Below are positions 1-9,196 of a DNA stretch of 64,000 nucleotides, piece after piece (position 1 is the first letter of the stretch; each line of letters opens with the position of its first letter). The notes under the pieces are model-generated. The model was not told where the DNA came from, did no database searches, and worked only from the letters and a program-made list of their open reading frames with translations. A program made the position numbers and the translations under genes. Origin of the DNA: Butyricimonas faecihominis (GTDB taxonomy: Bacteria > Bacteroidota > Bacteroidia > Bacteroidales > Marinifilaceae); the NCBI RefSeq assembly GCF_033096445.1, contig NZ_AP028155.1, forward strand, positions 2,051,880 through 2,115,879, given 5' to 3'.

Positions 1-1563
1 GCCCTCAGACAATTGTTACTGACACCCGGCATCAATGCCATCGAACCCTACCTGAAAAGCGACATGACCATCCAGCAACAAGATGGCGGCGCCCGGTTAC
101 GTTCGTTCTGCCAAGCAGCAAACCTCAACGTCAACCTTTTTCGTCACAAAGCAGACTCCACGATCTTTGCTTTGCTTGTTTATTCCAAGGATCAACTTGA
201 AGATTCCCGTACAGTACTTGCACAAATAAAAAAATACGATTACAACATTGACCCCGATATTTACGAGGCGATCGTCCGGCTAAAGGAAAAAGTGCAATAT
301 GCAGACCTGAAAGCCCAGCCGACACAGGCAAAATGTGACACTTATTTCAAAGACTTTCACAACCAATACAACTATGTCGAGGTGGCCAAAATATACAATG
401 ATCTGTTATACAAAGCCGCCCTTGACAAGCAAAACGATTCAACCATTCTCTGTTATTTTAATGACACCACGCTAAAAACATTCTACGCCAACACCAAGGA
501 ACCGCGTCCCTACTTGACTGAAGTACAAAAACTCTATGACGACTGCCTGTTCAAAGCGATACAAACGGCCACTTCCCCGGAAGCACAAAAACATTGTATC
601 AATGCTTATATCGAATGTCCCTATCTAGCCGGATGTAACCGCAGATACCTGCCACAAGTGGAATACGCTAACGACAGCATAGACCTGATCATTCTCGTTT
701 CACAGGTGGATTCTTTCCCACGCCTTCCGCTAATCAAGGCTTACCTTCAAACACATAAATACAAGCAATTCCGGGACAAAGCCCAACAGTTAAGGGAACA
801 ATTTATCGACTCGATGATTTATATATCTCCCACGATCACTCGTTGTTACTCTGGAACAAACATCGTCCGGGAAACTAGAACTCACAATGACTCACTCACA
901 ATCACCACATACCAATACTCCCCTCAAGGACTTTTAACACGGATCATTCAAAGCACACGACTGCAAAAAGATTCCACTACCACCACCCCGTTGAACTTGA
1001 TTGTCACAACATTCAGGTACAACAACCTCGGTAAATGCTACGAAGAGGAAACCATTGATTCCCTTACCAAAGCAACCGTATGCCTAATCAATTATCAGTA
1101 TGACACGACCTCTCATCCCGTCATGAAAACGACCAAGTGGAACCACGGGCAAAACACTATTGACTATTACAATCACCGAGGACAGGTCAACCGGACACAA
1201 GAATACCGGAACGGGCTGATTTGCGCTCAAACAGACTACACTTACGACACTCAAGGCCGTCTCTCCGGTAAAATATGGATAAACACCAGACCGGATACCG
1301 ACCATCCCGCCACAAAACAAGTCACCCTTTACACGTATGATCCATTCGGCTACCTTGTAAGCATTTCCTACGTGAAGGAAAACCTGCAAAATGAAAAAAT
1401 AACAAGTAACATGACACTAACTTACGACGAATTCGGCAACCCGATCAATCCTAATTACCAATATACTTACGACCAGACCGGAACATGGACCAGTAAAACG
1501 AGCAAGACGAACCCGGCGGACAGCGAGAAAATCGCTTATGTCTACAAGCAAAACAAAAAATAG
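1..1563 (+). CDS. YD/RHS-repeat-like protein, 5'-truncated by window edge
   Basis: The reading frame is open to the first base, so the true start lies outside the window; about 520 C-terminal residues are visible. The last ~200 residues contain degenerate aromatic-Asp-Gly repeats such as YTYDTQGRL, YTYDPFGYL and LTYDEFGNP, spaced about 30-40 residues apart. This resembles YD/RHS repeats of secreted or surface beta-sheet proteins. The preceding ~300 residues are rich in Tyr, Asn and Lys and show no motif I recognise. No toxin tip follows the repeats: the protein ends in a short Lys-rich tail. The gene stops just before the era promoter. Family assignment rests only on the repeat pattern; secretion cannot be judged without the N-terminus. 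Confidence 0.55.
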   Translation, partial: ALRQLLLTPGINAIEPYLKSDMTIQQQDGGARLRSFCQAANLNVNLFRHKADSTIFALLVYSKDQLEDSRTVLAQIKKYDYNIDPDIYEAIVRLKEKVQYADLKAQPTQAKCDTYFKDFHNQYNYVEVAKIYNDLLYKAALDKQNDSTILCYFNDTTLKTFYANTKEPRPYLTEVQKLYDDCLFKAIQTATSPEAQKHCINAYIECPYLAGCNRRYLPQVEYANDSIDLIILVSQVDSFPRLPLIKAYLQTHKYKQFRDKAQQLREQFIDSMIYISPTITRCYSGTNIVRETRTHNDSLTITTYQYSPQGLLTRIIQSTRLQKDSTTTTPLNLIVTTFRYNNLGKCYEEETIDSLTKATVCLINYQYDTTSHPVMKTTKWNHGQNTIDYYNHRGQVNRTQEYRNGLICAQTDYTYDTQGRLSGKIWINTRPDTDHPATKQVTLYTYDPFGYLVSISYVKENLQNEKITSNMTLTYDEFGNPINPNYQYTYDQTGTWTSKTSKTNPADSEKIAYVYKQNKK

Positions 1564-1585
1564 ACCCGCACATTTTCGTTTAGGC

Positions 1586-1616
1586 TTTCAATTTTCAATT
1601 AGTTATCGTACCTTTG
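1586..1616 (+). promoter_or_regulatory. Bacteroidetes-type promoter for era
   Basis: TTTC at 1586-1589 and TACCTTTG at 1609-1616 are separated by 19 bp. This fits the Bacteroidetes -33/-7 consensus (TTTG, 19-21 bp, TAnnTTTG) with one mismatch in the -33 box, and predicts a leader of about 20 nt before the era ATG at 1639. Confidence 0.6.
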
Positions 1617-1638
1617 TGTCCAATTAATTTTTAAATAA

Positions 1639-2523
1639 ATGGAGCACAGAGCAGGTTTTGTCAATATCTTAGGAAACCCCAACGTGGGGAAATCAACCTT
1701 GATGAATCGACTAGTCGGGGAGAAATTATCGATTATCACGTCCAAATCCCAAACCACGCGTCACCGGATCAAGGGGATCGTGAACGGAGAGGACTTCCAG
1801 ATCGTGTTTTCCGATACCCCGGGGGTCGTGAAACCCAGTTACAAGATGCAGGAATATATGCTTGATTTCTCGAAAAGCGCCATTATCGATGCCGACATCA
1901 TCCTCTATGTCACCGACGTGGTGGAGAATATCGAAAAGAACGCGGACTTTATCGAGAAAGTGAAACAAAGCGAAGTTCCCATCCTTCTGGTGTTGAACAA
2001 AATTGACCTGACCACCCCGGATAAACTGGATGCCCTGTTCGACAAGTGGAAAGAAATCATCCCGCGAGCTGAAATATTCCCGATCTCGGCTACCGAGAAT
2101 TTCAACGTGGACAATTTATACAAGCGAATCTTGGAATTGTTACCCGTGGGAGAACCCTATTTCGACAAAGAAGAGATGACCGATATGCCGGCACGCTTTT
2201 TCGTAACCGAAATTATCCGGGAAAAGATTTTGTTGAACTACGATAAAGAAATTCCTTATTCTGTCGAGGTTGTCGTGGAAGAATTCAAGGAAGAAACCAA
2301 ACGTATCAACATCATGGCCGTGATCAACGTGGAACGGGATTCCCAAAAAGGCATCATTATCGGGCATCAGGGAGCCGCGCTGAAAAAAGTCGGTACGGAA
2401 GCCCGTGTTGACATCGAAGCCTTCTTCGGGAAAAAAGTATTCCTGAACCTGTACGTCAAAGTCCTCAAAGACTGGCGGAACAAGGAAAACGACCTGAAAC
2501 GCTTCGGTTACAAACAACTTTAA
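1639..2523 (+). CDS. era: GTPase Era
   Basis: Era is the essential GTPase that binds the 3' end of 16S rRNA and assists 30S maturation. The 294-residue length is normal. G1 GNPNVGKST lies near residue 12, G3 DTPG near 59, G4 NKID near 120 and G5 SAT near 150. The C-terminal KH RNA-binding domain carries the GIIIGHQGAALKKVG motif near residue 235. It lies 36 bp upstream of der, so the two ribosome-assembly GTPases probably share the promoter at 1586. The identification is secure. Confidence 0.97.
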   Translation: MEHRAGFVNILGNPNVGKSTLMNRLVGEKLSIITSKSQTTRHRIKGIVNGEDFQIVFSDTPGVVKPSYKMQEYMLDFSKSAIIDADIILYVTDVVENIEKNADFIEKVKQSEVPILLVLNKIDLTTPDKLDALFDKWKEIIPRAEIFPISATENFNVDNLYKRILELLPVGEPYFDKEEMTDMPARFFVTEIIREKILLNYDKEIPYSVEVVVEEFKEETKRINIMAVINVERDSQKGIIIGHQGAALKKVGTEARVDIEAFFGKKVFLNLYVKVLKDWRNKENDLKRFGYKQL

Positions 2524-2559
2524 TTTTTTAGTTTTTATCTTTTAACTTTTATCTTTCCA

Positions 2560-3867
2560 ATGAGTAATATTGTTGCAATAGTAGGACGTCCCAACGTGGG
2601 AAAATCAACACTTTTCAATCGTTTAGTCGGTGGTCGGAAAGCCATCGTGAACGAGGAAAGCGGGGTGACCCGTGACCGGAATTACGGAAAATCAGAGTGG
2701 AACGGCAAAGAATTCTCGGTGATTGACACCGGAGGATACGTTTCCAACAGTTCGGACATCTTCGAGGAGGAGATCAACAAACAGGTATTACTCGCCATGG
2801 ACGAGGCCGACGTGATCCTGTTCGTCTGCGACGTGGAACTCGGGATTACCGATCTGGACCACAGTTTCGCCCGTATGCTTCGGAAAGTCAACAAGCCCAT
2901 CTATCTCGTGGCAAACAAAGTTGATAACGGAGAACGTCTCTACGATGTCCACGAATTCTATAAACTGGGAGTCGGAGAAGAGATTTTCCCCATAGCATCC
3001 ATCAACGGTTCGGGAACAGGAGAACTACTTGACAAGCTGGTTTCACACTTCACCACCGACCCGCTCGAAGACATGGAAGAACTTCCCAAGATCGCTATCG
3101 TGGGACGCCCTAACGTGGGAAAATCCTCCACGATCAACGCCCTTATCGGGGAAGAACGTAATATCGTAACCGATATTGCCGGAACAACTCGCGATACGAT
3201 TACAACCCGCTACAATCGTTTCGGGCACGACTTTTTGCTGGTGGACACCGCAGGATTACGTAAGAAAGCGAAAGTCAATGAAGACGTGGAATTCTATTCC
3301 GTGATGCGTTCCGTGCGTGCAATCGAAGACAGTGACGTGTGTATGCTGCTGATTGATGCAACCCGGGGAATGGAATCTCAGGACTTGAACATATTCCACC
3401 TCATCGAGCGTAACCAAAAAGGCGTGGTAGTCCTCGTGAACAAGTGGGACCTAATCGAGAAAGATAACAAAACGACGATCAATTTCGAAAAAGAACTGCG
3501 GGCAAAAATGGCTCCCTTCAACGACGTGGAGATCATTTTCACCTCGGCTCTCACGAAGCAACGTCTGTTGAAAGCGCTTGAATCGGCCATCCAGACCTAC
3601 GAAAGCCGGAAACAAAAACTGAAAACATCCGAACTGAACCGCGTCATGCTGGAAGAGATCGAAAACTTCCCTCCCCCCAGCTTGAAAGGAAAATATATCC
3701 GCATAAAATACGTGACACAATTACCGTCGAAAACCCCAACTTTCGCATTCTATTGCAACTTACCGCAATACGTGAAAGACCCCTACAAGCGTTTCTTGGA
3801 AAATAAAATCCGGGAACACTGGAAGTTCACGGGTGTACCGATTCAGATTTTCATGCGTAAAAAATAA
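2560..3867 (+). CDS. der: Ribosome-assembly GTPase Der (EngA)
   Basis: Der has two tandem GTPase domains and acts in 50S subunit assembly. Domain 1 has GRPNVGKST near residue 8, DTGG and NKVD; domain 2 has GRPNVGKSS near residue 182, DTAG and NKWD. A C-terminal KH-like domain ends in a basic tail. The 435-residue length is typical. It follows era by 36 bp and ends just before a strong intrinsic terminator, which closes the era-der unit. Confidence 0.97.
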   Translation: MSNIVAIVGRPNVGKSTLFNRLVGGRKAIVNEESGVTRDRNYGKSEWNGKEFSVIDTGGYVSNSSDIFEEEINKQVLLAMDEADVILFVCDVELGITDLDHSFARMLRKVNKPIYLVANKVDNGERLYDVHEFYKLGVGEEIFPIASINGSGTGELLDKLVSHFTTDPLEDMEELPKIAIVGRPNVGKSSTINALIGEERNIVTDIAGTTRDTITTRYNRFGHDFLLVDTAGLRKKAKVNEDVEFYSVMRSVRAIEDSDVCMLLIDATRGMESQDLNIFHLIERNQKGVVVLVNKWDLIEKDNKTTINFEKELRAKMAPFNDVEIIFTSALTKQRLLKALESAIQTYESRKQKLKTSELNRVMLEEIENFPPPSLKGKYIRIKYVTQLPSKTPTFAFYCNLPQYVKDPYKRFLENKIREHWKFTGVPIQIFMRKK

Positions 3868-3873
3868 AAAATG

Positions 3874-3905
3874 AAAACCATCCTCGCTGCAGGATGGTTT
3901 TTATT
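3874..3905 (+). terminator. Intrinsic terminator after der
   Basis: The 11-bp arm AAAACCATCCT (3874-3884) pairs perfectly with 3891-3901 across a 6-nt loop, and T-rich sequence follows. The A-rich left side would also allow termination on the other strand. Confidence 0.9.
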
Positions 3906-3912
3906 TTATCAT

Positions 3913-3920
3913 TATATTTG
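3913..3920 (+). promoter_or_regulatory. -7 box of the rseC/rnf promoter
   Basis: TATATTTG matches TAnnTTTG exactly and lies 21 bp before the rseC ATG. A -33 box at the normal spacing would fall inside the terminator hairpin, where no TTTG is present, so only the -7 half is supported. Confidence 0.45.
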
Positions 3921-3941
3921 CTCTATTCAAAGAATCATATT

Positions 3942-4358
3942 ATGGCAAAAAATACAATAGAACATGATGGAATCGTGACACAGGTGGCTGATACCTTTAT
4001 TATAGTGACCATACAAAACCAAACAGCCTGTGCGGGATGTCATGCCAAAGGAGCTTGTGGTATGTCGGAAATGGCCTTGAAGAGCATCACGGCAGAAAAA
4101 CCAAATGAAGAGATCAAAATAGGAGACAAAGTAATCGTCAGTGCCAGTACTCAAAATGCCATGCTTTCCGTGCTGTTGGCATACATTGTTCCTTCTGTTT
4201 TAATTATCGTTATTTTGACCTTGCTTATCCTTGCCGGAGTCAGTGAAGTTATGGCCGCTACATTATCCCTGATTGCAATATCGGCCTACTTTATTTGCCT
4301 GTATTTACTAAGAAACAAGTTTGCCCAAAAAATAAAATTCAAGGTTAAAATAGCATAA
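3942..4358 (+). CDS. RseC/MucC-like membrane protein (SoxR-reducing system family)
   Basis: This 138-residue protein is of the RseC/MucC type. The N-terminal cytoplasmic half has four cysteines (CAGCHAKGAC plus surrounding), compatible with metal or Fe-S binding. Two transmembrane helices follow at roughly residues 68-115, then a short basic tail. I chose ATG 3942 over an upstream in-frame start because it follows the -7 box at 3913 and begins the conserved region. Members commonly sit next to rnf/rsx genes and are thought to work with Rnf in electron delivery. Here it directly precedes rnfB. Confidence 0.8.
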   Translation: MAKNTIEHDGIVTQVADTFIIVTIQNQTACAGCHAKGACGMSEMALKSITAEKPNEEIKIGDKVIVSASTQNAMLSVLLAYIVPSVLIIVILTLLILAGVSEVMAATLSLIAISAYFICLYLLRNKFAQKIKFKVKIA

Positions 4359-4423
4359 CCTAGAAAAAAATAATAACTTTACGGGCGTTATAACAAACTA
4401 GAGGAGACAAAACAAACACCTTT

Positions 4424-5290
4424 ATGATGACTACTACCATTATTTACACCATTATTTCTTTGTGCGCTATTGGGATCGCGTCTGCCGTGATTCTCTATTT
4501 TGTCGCGCAAAAATTCAAGGTCGAGGAAGACCCTAGAATTGATACCGTGGAAAGCATCCTGCCGGGAGCAAATTGCGGAGGATGTGGCAAACCCGGGTGT
4601 AGGGGATTTGCGGAAGCCACGGTAAAGGCTACTTCTTTAGATGGACTGTTTTGTCCGGTTGGAGGGGCGGAAACCATGACGAAAGTTGCCGCAGCCTTAG
4701 GCATGGAAGTAACGGTACAAACCCCGCAAATCGCGGTGGTAAGATGCAACGGCACGTGTGACCATCGTCAACGTACCAGTCAATATGACGGTTACAAATC
4801 ATGCGCCATCGAACATTCCCTTTACCGGGGTGAAACCGATTGTACTTTCGGTTGTCTGGGTTGCGGGGATTGCGTAACAGCCTGTCCGTTCGATGCCATT
4901 CACATGGACGAGAACGGTCTCCCGGTCGTTTCCGAGGAGAAGTGCGTAGCGTGTGGAGCCTGCGTGAAGGCCTGTCCGAGAAACATCATCGAGTTACGAA
5001 ACAAAGGAGTGAAAGGTCGGCGAGTTTTTGTTTGCTGCGTGAACAAAGACAAGGGGAACATTGCCCGCAAAGCCTGTACAGCAGCCTGCATCGGATGTGG
5101 GAAATGCGTGAAAGAATGTCCTTTCGAGGCCATCACGCTAGAAAACAATTTGGCATACATCGATTTCCGCAAGTGCAGACTTTGCCGGAAATGTGTCAGT
5201 GTTTGCCCGACACACGCAATCCACGAGGTTAATTTTCCTCCCCGGAAAATCACCGAACCTGCTGATCAATTGAAAACTGAAACGAATTAA
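4424..5290 (+). CDS. rnfB: RnfB, Rnf electron-transport complex Fe-S subunit
   Basis: RnfB is the ferredoxin-docking, cluster-rich subunit of the Rnf complex. The 288 residues comprise one N-terminal helix (about 5-28) and a four-cysteine Fe-S domain with CGGCGKPGC near residue 52. After these come four [4Fe-4S] ferredoxin motifs: CLGCGDCVTACP, CVACGACVKACP, CIGCGKCVKECP and CRLCRKCVSVCP. It is therefore longer and richer in clusters than the ~190-residue proteobacterial RsxB, as expected for the anaerobic Rnf type. It follows the rseC-like gene by 65 bp and starts the rnfBCDGEA run. Confidence 0.95.
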   Translation: MMTTTIIYTIISLCAIGIASAVILYFVAQKFKVEEDPRIDTVESILPGANCGGCGKPGCRGFAEATVKATSLDGLFCPVGGAETMTKVAAALGMEVTVQTPQIAVVRCNGTCDHRQRTSQYDGYKSCAIEHSLYRGETDCTFGCLGCGDCVTACPFDAIHMDENGLPVVSEEKCVACGACVKACPRNIIELRNKGVKGRRVFVCCVNKDKGNIARKACTAACIGCGKCVKECPFEAITLENNLAYIDFRKCRLCRKCVSVCPTHAIHEVNFPPRKITEPADQLKTETN

Positions 5291-5418
5291 TTTACAATTT
5301 ATGAATTACGGTTTACGATGAATAAAATCTTAAATCAAGAAATCATAAATCTTAAATCAACAAATTCATCCGTTTTTCAATCTAAAATTTAAAATCTAAA
5401 ATCTAAAATTAATACACC
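5291..5418 (+). repeat. AT-rich degenerate spacer between rnfB and rnfC
   Basis: The spacer consists of imperfect iterations of AATCTTAAATC and TCTAAAATTTAAAATCTAAA-type words. The same vocabulary recurs in the other rnf spacers and elsewhere in the window. It has no open reading frame and no clear hairpin. Confidence 0.6.
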
Positions 5419-6750
5419 GTGCTTAAGACATTTAAAATTGGGGGAGTTCACCCACCAGAAAATAAATTATCAGCACAAGGGGAAATTATCACCCTTCCCC
5501 TCCCCGAACAAGTAACCATACCCTTATCACAACATATCGGGGCTCCTGCCGTTCCCACGGTGAAAAAAGGAGATCAAGTAAAAGTAGGACAAATCATCGG
5601 TCAGGCTGCCGGCTTTATATCGGCAAACATTCATAGTTCCGTGTCCGGAACCGTTATGTCACTTGATCCGGTAGTCGACGCCAGCGGTTACCCCCGCCCG
5701 GCTGTAACCATTAAAGTAGAAGGTGACGAATGGGATGAAAACATCCTAAAAGATCCCATCAACAAACAACCCGGTACATTCACAAAAGAAGAGATTCTGG
5801 CAGCTATCAGTGCGGCAGGAATCGTCGGTATGGGTGGTGCCACCTTCCCGACACAGGTGAAACTATCGCCCCCTCCCGGAAGTACTGCCGAGGTACTTAT
5901 CATCAACGGTGTGGAATGTGAGCCTTACCTCACGGCAGACCACCGCTTGATGCTGGAGCACGGGAAAGAACTGATCATCGGTATCGAACTCATCATGAAA
6001 GCCCTCGGCGTGAAACGCACAATCGTGGGAATCGAAAACAATAAACGAGACGCCATTGAAGAACTGGGTAAACTAGCCAGACTGGCGGACGGAATCGAGA
6101 TATGCCCGTTAAAAATACAATACCCGCAAGGAGGTGAAAAACAATTGATACAAGCCACCACCGGAAAATTCGTTCCATCGGGCGGACTACCCATTGCCGT
6201 TGGGGCTGTGGTGCAGAACGTGGGTACCGTGTATGCAGTGTACGAGGCAGTCATGAAACATAAGCCCTTGTTCGAACGGGTAGTCACGGTTACCGGAAAA
6301 TCTTTAAAAGAACCGGGTAATTACCTTTGCCGCATCGGAACCCCGATCTCACAACTGATCGAGGCTGCCGGGGGATTGCCCGAAGACACGGGTAAAGTGA
6401 TTGGAGGAGGCCCCATGATGGGGAAAGCCTTGACCAACACGAACATTCCCGTCACGAAAGGCACGAGTGGCATCTTACTTATGCGTCAAGAAGAATCTAC
6501 CCGTAAAGAGTATCGGAACTGCATCCGCTGTTCGAAATGCGTTAGCGTGTGTCCCATGGGATTGGAACCCTATTATTTGATGTTACTTGGAGAACACAAC
6601 AAGCTGGAAATGCTGGAATCAGAAAAGGTCATGGACTGTATCGAATGTGGTTCATGTAGTTTTACCTGTCCGGCAAACCGTCCGTTGCTTGACGTGATCC
6701 GTCTGGGGAAAGCCAGAACAGGTCAAATGATCCGGTCGAGAAAAAAATAA
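5419..6750 (+). CDS. rnfC: RnfC, Rnf complex NADH/FMN and Fe-S subunit
   Basis: RnfC is the peripheral subunit at the NADH end of Rnf. The 443 residues open with GGVHPPENK, followed by a barrel-sandwich region and the Rossmann-like NADH/FMN domain with GIVGMGGATFPTQVK near residue 140. Two ferredoxin motifs, CIRCSKCVSVCP and CIECGSCSFTCP, lie near the C-terminus. The start codon is GTG at 5419; no ATG precedes the conserved N-terminus. Confidence 0.95.
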   Translation: MLKTFKIGGVHPPENKLSAQGEIITLPLPEQVTIPLSQHIGAPAVPTVKKGDQVKVGQIIGQAAGFISANIHSSVSGTVMSLDPVVDASGYPRPAVTIKVEGDEWDENILKDPINKQPGTFTKEEILAAISAAGIVGMGGATFPTQVKLSPPPGSTAEVLIINGVECEPYLTADHRLMLEHGKELIIGIELIMKALGVKRTIVGIENNKRDAIEELGKLARLADGIEICPLKIQYPQGGEKQLIQATTGKFVPSGGLPIAVGAVVQNVGTVYAVYEAVMKHKPLFERVVTVTGKSLKEPGNYLCRIGTPISQLIEAAGGLPEDTGKVIGGGPMMGKALTNTNIPVTKGTSGILLMRQEESTRKEYRNCIRCSKCVSVCPMGLEPYYLMLLGEHNKLEMLESEKVMDCIECGSCSFTCPANRPLLDVIRLGKARTGQMIRSRKK

Positions 6751-6871
6751 AAAATTAATTTAGAATGAATCGATTCAGAGATTGCCGATTAAATGATTTA
6801 ATGATTAACAAGCGTTGACTCGTGGGTGGAAATCACAGAATCGGAAACCACTAATCACTAAATAAAAAAAT
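6751..6871 (+). repeat. AT-rich spacer between rnfC and rnfD
   Basis: The spacer is composed of GATTTAATGATTAA-like and AATCACAGAATC-like words, similar to the spacers near 40.9 and 41.9 kb. No coding potential was seen. Confidence 0.45.
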
Positions 6872-7846
6872 ATGAGTAATTTCACCATATCCCCCTCCCC
6901 CCACGTTCACGGCGGGGATTCGATAGAAAAAAATATGTACGGCGTGCTTATCGCGTTAGTACCGACGTTTATCTTTTCTATCGTATTTTTCGGGCTGGGA
7001 GCCATTCTGGTAACCCTCACCTCGGTAGTTGCCTGCCTTGTATTCGAATACGTTATTCAAAAATACCTCATGAAACAACGTCCCACGATATGGGACGGGT
7101 CAGCCATCATCACGGGAGTATTGCTGGCATTTAACCTTCCCTCGTCTCTTCCCTTGTGGATCGTGGTCATCGGGGCATTGGTTGCCATCGGTATCGGTAA
7201 GATGAGTTTCGGAGGATTAGGAAACAATATTTTCAACCCGGCTCTCGTGGGTCGTGTTTTCCTGTTGATCTCGTTCCCGGTACAAATGACCACTTGGCCT
7301 GTACCGAACGGATTCGCCACGGCGGATGCAGTAACCGGGGCTACACCACTAGCACTTGTAAAAGAGGCCGTTAAGAACGGACAAGCTGTCGGAGACGCAC
7401 TCTCTTCAGCCGGATTCTCTACCGGTAACTTGATTCTCGGTAACATTGGGGGTAGTTTGGGAGAAGTTGCCGCTATCGGACTTTTATTAGGATTCGCTTA
7501 TATGCTGATCCGTAAGATCATCAGTTGGCACATCCCGGTGGCCATTTTCGCCACGGTTATCGTGTTCTCCGGGATTCTGAACCTAGCTGATCCGGCACAA
7601 TTTGCCGGTCCAGTTTTCCATCTCTTTACAGGAGGTTTGATGTTGGGAGCCATCTTTATGGCCACGGATTACGTAACCTCTCCCATGACACATAAAGGAA
7701 TGCTTATTTACGGTGTCGGTATCGGGCTGTTGACCGTAATCATCCGTGTATTCGGGGCTTACCCGGAAGGAATGTCTTTCGCCATCCTGATCATGAACGG
7801 ATTCACACCGCTGATAAACAGATATTGTAAACCCCGACGATTTTAA
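6872..7846 (+). CDS. rnfD: RnfD, membrane subunit with covalent FMN
   Basis: RnfD is an integral membrane subunit of about ten helices in 324 residues. The TGATP motif contains Thr158, the expected site of phosphoester-linked FMN. Glycine-rich segments such as GGLGNNIFNPALVGR and ATDYVTSP are diagnostic of the RnfD/NqrB family. It forms part of the ion-translocating core with RnfG, RnfE and RnfA. Confidence 0.95.
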   Translation: MSNFTISPSPHVHGGDSIEKNMYGVLIALVPTFIFSIVFFGLGAILVTLTSVVACLVFEYVIQKYLMKQRPTIWDGSAIITGVLLAFNLPSSLPLWIVVIGALVAIGIGKMSFGGLGNNIFNPALVGRVFLLISFPVQMTTWPVPNGFATADAVTGATPLALVKEAVKNGQAVGDALSSAGFSTGNLILGNIGGSLGEVAAIGLLLGFAYMLIRKIISWHIPVAIFATVIVFSGILNLADPAQFAGPVFHLFTGGLMLGAIFMATDYVTSPMTHKGMLIYGVGIGLLTVIIRVFGAYPEGMSFAILIMNGFTPLINRYCKPRRF

Positions 7847-7922
7847 ATTTACTAATTGTAGATTGTAAATTACTTACAAATGGAATTTAAAATTTAAAAT
7901 CTAAAATTTAAAATCTAAACTG
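7847..7922 (+). repeat. AT-rich spacer between rnfD and rnfG
   Basis: The spacer ends in several TTAAAATCTAAAATT-like iterations, as in the rnfB-rnfC and rnfE-rnfA gaps. Confidence 0.55.
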
Positions 7923-8504
7923 ATGGGAAAGAAATTAGAATCAAGCTTTAAGAATATGGTACTGGTGTTATTCTTGGTAACACTGGTTTCCTCAGCCGCC
8001 GTGGGAGTTGTGAACTCACTCACGTCCGGGTTAATTGAAAAAGTAAAAATTGAAAAACAAGTACAGGCCATTCGTGCCGTGGTTCCCGCTTTCGATAATG
8101 ACCCGATGACGGAAAAACAAATCGTGGAAGTAGATGGAGGAAAATTAGAATTCTATCCGGCCAAAGCAAACGGGCAACTCGTGGGAACAGCCATTAAAAC
8201 GTTCACGAATAACGGTTTCAGTGGTCTTGTTGAACTGATGGTCGGATTCACTCCAGACGGAAATGTATACAACTATTCCGTACTAAGCCATAAAGAAACC
8301 CCGGGTCTGGGATCCAAGATGGATGCATGGTTCGTGAAAGGAGCCAAAGGTGATATTACCGGAAAGACTCCGGGTTCACAAGGACTTCAGGTTTCAAAGG
8401 ACGGAGGAGACGTGGATGCAATCACGGCTGCAACAATTTCATCCAGAGCCTTCCTAGATGCAGTAAACCGGGCGGCAAAAGCATTGGCAGAATCCGCAAA
8501 ATAA
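7923..8504 (+). CDS. rnfG: RnfG, FMN-carrying subunit
   Basis: RnfG has one N-terminal transmembrane helix (about residues 11-33) and an extracytoplasmic FMN-binding domain, 193 residues in all. The flavinylation motif DAITAATIS places the covalent FMN on Thr171. The HKETPGLGSKM segment near residue 122 is also characteristic. It is a one-electron carrier between the other Rnf flavins and clusters. The gene lies 28 bp before rnfE. Confidence 0.94.
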   Translation: MGKKLESSFKNMVLVLFLVTLVSSAAVGVVNSLTSGLIEKVKIEKQVQAIRAVVPAFDNDPMTEKQIVEVDGGKLEFYPAKANGQLVGTAIKTFTNNGFSGLVELMVGFTPDGNVYNYSVLSHKETPGLGSKMDAWFVKGAKGDITGKTPGSQGLQVSKDGGDVDAITAATISSRAFLDAVNRAAKALAESAK

Positions 8505-8532
8505 CACGTAAAATCAATGAAAGAATAAAGAT

Positions 8533-9120
8533 ATGAACAACTGGCAAACTTTTACCAAAGGGTTCTTCAAGGAAAATCCGACCTTCGTACTCCTTCTCGG
8601 GATGTGTCCCACGCTAGGAGTTACCACCTCTGCCATTAACGGCTTGGGAATGGGATTAGCCACGGCTTTCGTTCTGGTACTATCCAATCTGGCCATCTCG
8701 CTCGTGGCAAACCTGATTCCCGACAAAATCCGGATTCCCGGTTTTATCGTGATCATCGCCGCATTCGTTACCGTGGTCGATATGTGCATGGCAGCTTACC
8801 TGCCGAGCTTGCACGAATCTTTGGGATTATTCATTCCGTTGATCGTGGTGAACTGTATCGTGCTGGGACGAGCTGAATCATTCGCATCCAAAAACAAGGC
8901 CATTCCTTCCATGCTGGACGGTTTAGGTATCGGCCTCGGTTTCGCGATGGCATTAACGATATTAGGTTCTATCCGTGAAATTCTAGGTAGTGGGAAATTT
9001 TTCAACATGACCCTTTACAATGAAAATTACGGAATGCTCGTTTTCGTTCTGGCTCCGGGAGCGTTTATCGCTTTGGGTTACCTGATCGCATTCATCAACA
9101 GAATAAGAAAAACCAACTAA
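8533..9120 (+). CDS. rnfE: RnfE, integral membrane subunit
   Basis: A 195-residue membrane protein of about six helices in the RnfE/NqrD family. LGMCPTLGVTTSAINGLGMG near residue 22 and IVVNCIVLGRAE near 112 are the paired cysteine-containing motifs shared with RnfA. In this family these cysteines can hold an intramembrane Fe-S cluster. Confidence 0.94.
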   Translation: MNNWQTFTKGFFKENPTFVLLLGMCPTLGVTTSAINGLGMGLATAFVLVLSNLAISLVANLIPDKIRIPGFIVIIAAFVTVVDMCMAAYLPSLHESLGLFIPLIVVNCIVLGRAESFASKNKAIPSMLDGLGIGLGFAMALTILGSIREILGSGKFFNMTLYNENYGMLVFVLAPGAFIALGYLIAFINRIRKTN

Positions 9121-9196
9121 TTGTAAATTTTAGATTGTAAATTGTAAATTGAAAAAGCAATCTAAAATTTAAAATTTAAAATCTAAAATTAGAAAC
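9121..9196 (+). repeat. AT-rich spacer between rnfE and rnfA
   Basis: The spacer holds iterated TTGTAAATTTTAGATTG and TCTAAAATTTAAAATT words, without coding potential. Confidence 0.55.

Noticed and set aside
900-1563. Polymorphic RHS toxin at the window start
   Set aside because: YD-like repeats are present but there is no RHS core-end motif, no toxin tip after them, and no immunity gene downstream; era follows directly.
4840-5232. A 130-codon frame overlapping rnfB
   Set aside because: It is a frame-shadow of the cysteine-rich rnfB sequence; the rnfB frame carries all ferredoxin motifs.
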